Of a stretch of 9,363 nucleotides of DNA, positions 6,908 to 9,363 are shown in pieces. The notes under the pieces were generated by a model that was not told where the DNA came from, did not search any database, and saw nothing but the letters and a program-made list of their open reading frames with translations. The stretch's first letter is position 1. Each line of letters begins with the position of its first letter. Source of the stretch: Holophagales bacterium UBA2201. GTDB lineage: Bacteria; Acidobacteriota; Thermoanaerobaculia; UBA2201. The position numbers and the translations under genes are program-made. The stretch is taken from positions 1 to 9,363 of the forward strand of contig DCUZ01000023.1 of NCBI GenBank assembly GCA_002327305.1, read 5' to 3'.

Positions 6908-8413
6908 ATGCGCCTTCGTCCGCAATTCGTCCTCCCGATCCTTCTGCTGGCCGCACTGCCGGCCCTGGCCGACCTCCATCGGGTCGTTCTCAGGCCCGCC
7001 GATTGGGCCGGAACCCTCCGCGCCCTGAGCGGAATGCACGCCGACATCGCCGGGGCCGACCATCAATCCGGCACGATCGAGGTGATCGCGGACGATGCCT
7101 TCCTTTCCAACCTCAAGATCCTCGGGGTCCCGCTCAAAGTGGAGCAGACCCTCGGCGCCGGACTCCGCGGTTCCGACCTGCCCCTCTACACCGATCCCGA
7201 GGAGCTGGAGGCGGCCATCTTCGGCCTGGCGGCGCAGTATCCGGACCTGATGGAGATCGTCGTCCTGGCCGACGACCTCTTCGAGGGGCACACTGTGTAC
7301 GCCGTCAAACTGGGCAGTTCCGTCCTCAAGACCCCGAAGCCGGTTTTCCTCCTGGACGCCCAGCACCACGCCCGGGAGGTGATGACTCCCGAGATCGCCC
7401 TGGACATGATCCAATATCTTCTGGTCCATTACGGGTCCGACGAGAGGGTCACCCGCTGGATGGACCGGGTGGAGATCTGGGTGGTCCCCTGCGTCAACCC
7501 GGACGGTTCCATGTTCGTGTTCAAACAGAACAATTGGTGGCGGCGCAACCGGAACCTTCCCTGCCCCGTGGACCTCAACCGCAATTACCCCTACAACTGG
7601 GGCGGAGGGACGGCGGGAGGTGGGTGGGGAGGAGAAGGGTGCAACGGTTCATCCGGGGAATGCCTGAGCGACACCTATCGGGGTTCCTCCGCCGGTTCCG
7701 AGCCCGAAACCCGGGGGGTGCTGGCCCTCATGTACGCCGTCAAGCCGCATTATTACCTCACCTACCACTCCTACGGGCAGTACATCATCTACCCCTTCGG
7801 GTGCGGCCGGGCGGCGGAAGATGCCGCCTTCTTCGAGATCGCCCGGGACCTCAACGCGATTCTGGAGGACGACAAGGGGAGGGTCGGACGGTACATGGTC
7901 GGCAACTCCGAGGACGTTCTCTACAGGACCGACGGCACCTCCGACGACGAACCCTACGCCGGCATGGGGACCTTCCCCTATTGCATCGAGGTCAATTCCT
8001 ACGACGCCGGCGGCTTTCAGCCCTCGTACTCCCAGTGGAGGGACATCACCGTCCTGCGCCAGCGGGTGGCCTGGGGGTTTTTCCTCGACCGTATCCTGGA
8101 CGGTCCCCAGGTGCGTGGCACGGTCCGCGATCCCCTTCGGCAGGGCCCCGTTCCCGGGGCGGCCGTCACGGTGGAGGGGTTGAACTTCACCAACGGCGAA
8201 CTTCCCCGCACCACCGATTCCCACGGGCGCTATTTCGTGATCGCCCGTCGGGGGCAGGCGTTCAGTCTCACCTTCTCGGCCCCCGGTTATCATCCCGTCA
8301 CCGTGGCTGTTTCGGTGGGCACCGGACCCGTGGACCTGGATGTGGTCCTGGAGCCCACCGGCAGCGGCAAGCCCGTTGCCGGCCAAGAGGCGTTCGACCG
8401 AATCAAGCGGTAG
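6908..8413 (+). CDS. Secreted M14 zinc carboxypeptidase with C-terminal regulatory-like domain
   Basis: A 501-residue metallopeptidase that removes C-terminal residues from peptides. Signal peptide MRLRPQFVLPILLLAALPALA (cleavage likely after Ala21), then a prosegment-like region (22 to about 92). The catalytic domain (about 95-395) has zinc ligands His154 and Glu157 (HHARE), the third ligand His287 (TYHSYG), substrate-binding Arg and Asn-Arg in NNWWRRNRN (208-216) and VDLNRNYPYNW (221-231), Tyr339 as the likely Tyr248 equivalent, and the general-base Glu361 in PYCIEVNSYD. Residues 400-482 look like a carboxypeptidase-regulatory beta-sandwich (VRGTVRDP, then DSHGRYFVIARRG and APGYHPVTV). No membrane anchor or sorting signal is seen, so it is probably periplasmic or released. 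The CPT-like GGG/Cys-rich loop near 232-252 is typical. The start ATG has AAGGA eight bases ahead. All catalytic residues are present; specificity cannot be told. Confidence 0.92.
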   Translation: MRLRPQFVLPILLLAALPALADLHRVVLRPADWAGTLRALSGMHADIAGADHQSGTIEVIADDAFLSNLKILGVPLKVEQTLGAGLRGSDLPLYTDPEELEAAIFGLAAQYPDLMEIVVLADDLFEGHTVYAVKLGSSVLKTPKPVFLLDAQHHAREVMTPEIALDMIQYLLVHYGSDERVTRWMDRVEIWVVPCVNPDGSMFVFKQNNWWRRNRNLPCPVDLNRNYPYNWGGGTAGGGWGGEGCNGSSGECLSDTYRGSSAGSEPETRGVLALMYAVKPHYYLTYHSYGQYIIYPFGCGRAAEDAAFFEIARDLNAILEDDKGRVGRYMVGNSEDVLYRTDGTSDDEPYAGMGTFPYCIEVNSYDAGGFQPSYSQWRDITVLRQRVAWGFFLDRILDGPQVRGTVRDPLRQGPVPGAAVTVEGLNFTNGELPRTTDSHGRYFVIARRGQAFSLTFSAPGYHPVTVAVSVGTGPVDLDVVLEPTGSGKPVAGQEAFDRIKR

Positions 8414-8433
8414 GGAGCAGGATCCATAACCCC

Positions 8434-8462
8434 TTGGACATTATCTCCTAACTCGCAATATT
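8434..8462 (+). promoter_or_regulatory. Candidate sigma70-type promoter for gcvT
   Basis: TTGGAC at 8434-8439 and AATATT at 8457-8462 are separated by 17 bp, in the only AT-rich patch between the two genes. The -35 fit is fair and the -10 fit is four of six. It overlaps the stem at 8444-8480. Confidence 0.3.
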
Positions 8463-8480
8463 AGCAATGAGTTATGGAGA
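8444..8480 (+). promoter_or_regulatory. Imperfect inverted repeat between carboxypeptidase gene and gcvT
   Basis: TCTCC-T-AACTC (8444-8454) can pair with GAGTT-AT-GGAGA (8469-8480), ten base pairs with a small bulge. The 3' arm can instead pair perfectly over eight bases with TCCATAAC at 8423-8430, so two exclusive folds are possible. No U-tract follows, so a classical terminator is unlikely. Confidence 0.4.
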
Positions 8481-8486
8481 GTTTCC

Positions 8487-8537
8487 GGGGTGTGAACCAT
8501 TTCACCATCCCCCTTGCCGAGGGGGGGGCAAGGTGGT
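8487..8537 (+). promoter_or_regulatory. Paired leader hairpins upstream of gcvT, ribosome-binding sequence in a stem
   Basis: One hairpin pairs GGGG (8487-8490) and GTGAA (8492-8496) with TTCAC (8501-8505) and CCCC (8509-8512). A second pairs ACCA (8504-8507) and CCTTGCC (8512-8518) with GGCAAGG (8527-8533) and TGGT (8534-8537), looping out GAGGGGGG. The two share bases, so they compete. AAGGTGG at 8531-8536, the only Shine-Dalgarno-like sequence before gcvT (about 14 bases from the ATG), lies in the 3' arm of the second. This might control translation; it is inferred from base pairing by eye. Confidence 0.35.
8521..8528. repeat. G8 homopolymer in loop of gcvT leader hairpin
   Basis: Eight consecutive G, six of them in the loop of the hairpin at 8512-8533 and two in its 3' arm. 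Length changes here would alter the loop and stem next to the ribosome-binding sequence. Confidence 0.85.
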
Positions 8538-8550
8538 ATCATAACCGGCT

Positions 8551-9363
8551 ATGAAAAAGACATCCCTATTTGACGAACACGTGGCTCTGGGCGGCCGCAT
8601 GGTGGAGTTTGCCGGGTACCAGCTGGCCCTGCAGTATTCCGGCCCCATCGACGAGCATCTGGCCGTGCGCACGGCCGTCGGACTCTTCGACGTCTCCCAC
8701 ATGGGGGAGTTCACCGTCAAGGGCCCCGGCGCCCTCGACCTGGTCCAGCACATCACCTGCAACGACGCCTCGAAGCTCGCGATCGGCCAGATCCAGTACT
8801 CCGCCCTCCTCACGGAGAAGGGGACCTTCGTGGACGACCTGCTGGTCTACCGCAAGGGCGAGCAGGACTTCTACCTGGTGGTCAACGCCGCCAACTGCGC
8901 CAAGGACTGGGCCTGGGTTGCCTCGCACAACAAGTTCGGCGCCAAGGCCGAGAACATCTCCGAGTCGGTCAGCCAGATCGCCATCCAGGGGCCCCGGGCG
9001 CAGGAACTGCTCCAGCCGCTGGTGGAGACCGACCTGGCCGCGATGAAGTACTACTGGTTCGCCGTCACGAAGGTGATGGGCGTGGAGGCGCTGGTCTCCC
9101 GCACCGGCTACACCGGCGAGGACGGCTTCGAGGTCTACGGCTCCCACGCCGAGGCCCCCAAGCTCTGGTGCGAACTGATCCAACGCGGCGCCCCCCTCGG
9201 GGTGAAGCCGTGCGGCCTGGTGGCCCGCGACACCCTGCGTCTGGAATCCAAGATGGCCCTCTACGGCAACGACATTGACGACGCCCACACCGCCCTCGAG
9301 GCGGACCTGGGCTGGATCGTCAAGATGGCCAAAGGGGACGACTTCATCGGCCGCGCGGCGCTG
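8551..9363 (+). CDS. gcvT: Glycine cleavage system T protein, aminomethyltransferase (3' end cut by window)
   Basis: GcvT takes the aminomethyl group from the lipoyl arm of H protein and, with tetrahydrofolate, yields 5,10-methylene-THF and ammonia in glycine breakdown. 271 of about 360-370 residues are visible. It starts MKKTSLFDEHVALGGRMVEFAGYQLALQY and shows HLAVRTAVGLFDVSHMGE (36-53), the catalytic Asp region GTFVDDLLVY (91-100), SQIAIQGPRAQELL (141-154), RTGYTGEDGFEVY (184-196) and ARDTLRLESKMALYGND (225-241), all family hallmarks. The end of the folate-binding domain and the C-terminal barrel lie beyond the right edge. The ATG at 8551 is the only start that fits the N-terminus; the upstream leader is structured. 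Genes for H and P proteins commonly follow but are out of view. Confidence 0.96.
   Translation, partial: MKKTSLFDEHVALGGRMVEFAGYQLALQYSGPIDEHLAVRTAVGLFDVSHMGEFTVKGPGALDLVQHITCNDASKLAIGQIQYSALLTEKGTFVDDLLVYRKGEQDFYLVVNAANCAKDWAWVASHNKFGAKAENISESVSQIAIQGPRAQELLQPLVETDLAAMKYYWFAVTKVMGVEALVSRTGYTGEDGFEVYGSHAEAPKLWCELIQRGAPLGVKPCGLVARDTLRLESKMALYGNDIDDAHTALEADLGWIVKMAKGDDFIGRAAL

Noticed and set aside
6793..8451. A 552-codon plus-strand frame overlapping the carboxypeptidase gene.
   Set aside because: Arg/Pro/Gly-rich translation without motifs; the other frame has a signal peptide and a complete zinc-peptidase active site.
8414..8480. Rho-independent terminator after the carboxypeptidase gene.
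   Set aside because: The stem is AT-rich and bulged, and no run of T follows.
8476..8535. Glycine riboswitch upstream of gcvT.
   Set aside because: Only fragments of the consensus are present and the closing CTCTCAGG element that pairs with GGAGAG is missing, so I list it only as a structured leader.

Overview
The window is very GC-rich DNA with tightly packed genes. It looks like the chromosome of a Gram-negative-type bacterium: a secreted carboxypeptidase with a classical signal peptide, a chemoreceptor and a membrane-anchored alkaline-phosphatase-fold protein. The C-terminal Leu-Gly-Tyr-Leu tail on that last protein, and the arrays of 7-bp AGTTTCG units between genes, recall Acidobacteriota and deltaproteobacterial-type genomes. 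That placement is an impression from memory, not a computed assignment. There are no rRNA or tRNA genes, CRISPR arrays, insertion sequences or phage genes. No gene-free stretch exceeds 300 bases; the longest are 527-731 and 8414-8550.

Layout. The left third reads on the minus strand. A polyprenyl (probably geranylgeranyl) diphosphate synthase (2380-3258) overlaps a membrane protein with a degenerate alkaline-phosphatase-superfamily domain (732-2402). A 205-bp repeat-filled gap follows, then the start of an AlkD-type DNA glycosylase cut by the window edge (1-526). The right two thirds read on the plus strand: a 1050-residue fusion of a chemoreceptor signalling domain with a complete family-5 (peptide/nickel type) ABC substrate-binding domain (3287-6439), a YjbQ-family protein (6453-6854), a secreted M14 zinc carboxypeptidase (6908-8413), and gcvT, cut by the right edge (8551-9363). 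The two arms diverge from only 28 bp between start codons.

How the genes may work together. The plus-strand set could loosely serve peptide and amino-acid use: an exported carboxypeptidase frees amino acids, a receptor-like protein carries a peptide-binding-type domain, and GcvT breaks down glycine. This is inference from proximity; only the fusion gene and yjbQ (13-bp gap) look clearly co-transcribed.

Most notable: the chemoreceptor-SBP fusion, whose predicted topology places the binding domain in the cytoplasm and whose hairpin tip departs from the canonical sequence. Secondary points are a phosphatase-fold protein that seems to have lost metal ligands, long G/C homopolymers just inside both divergent genes, the inverted AGTTTCG arrays, and the hairpin-rich gcvT leader in which the likely ribosome-binding sequence is paired.
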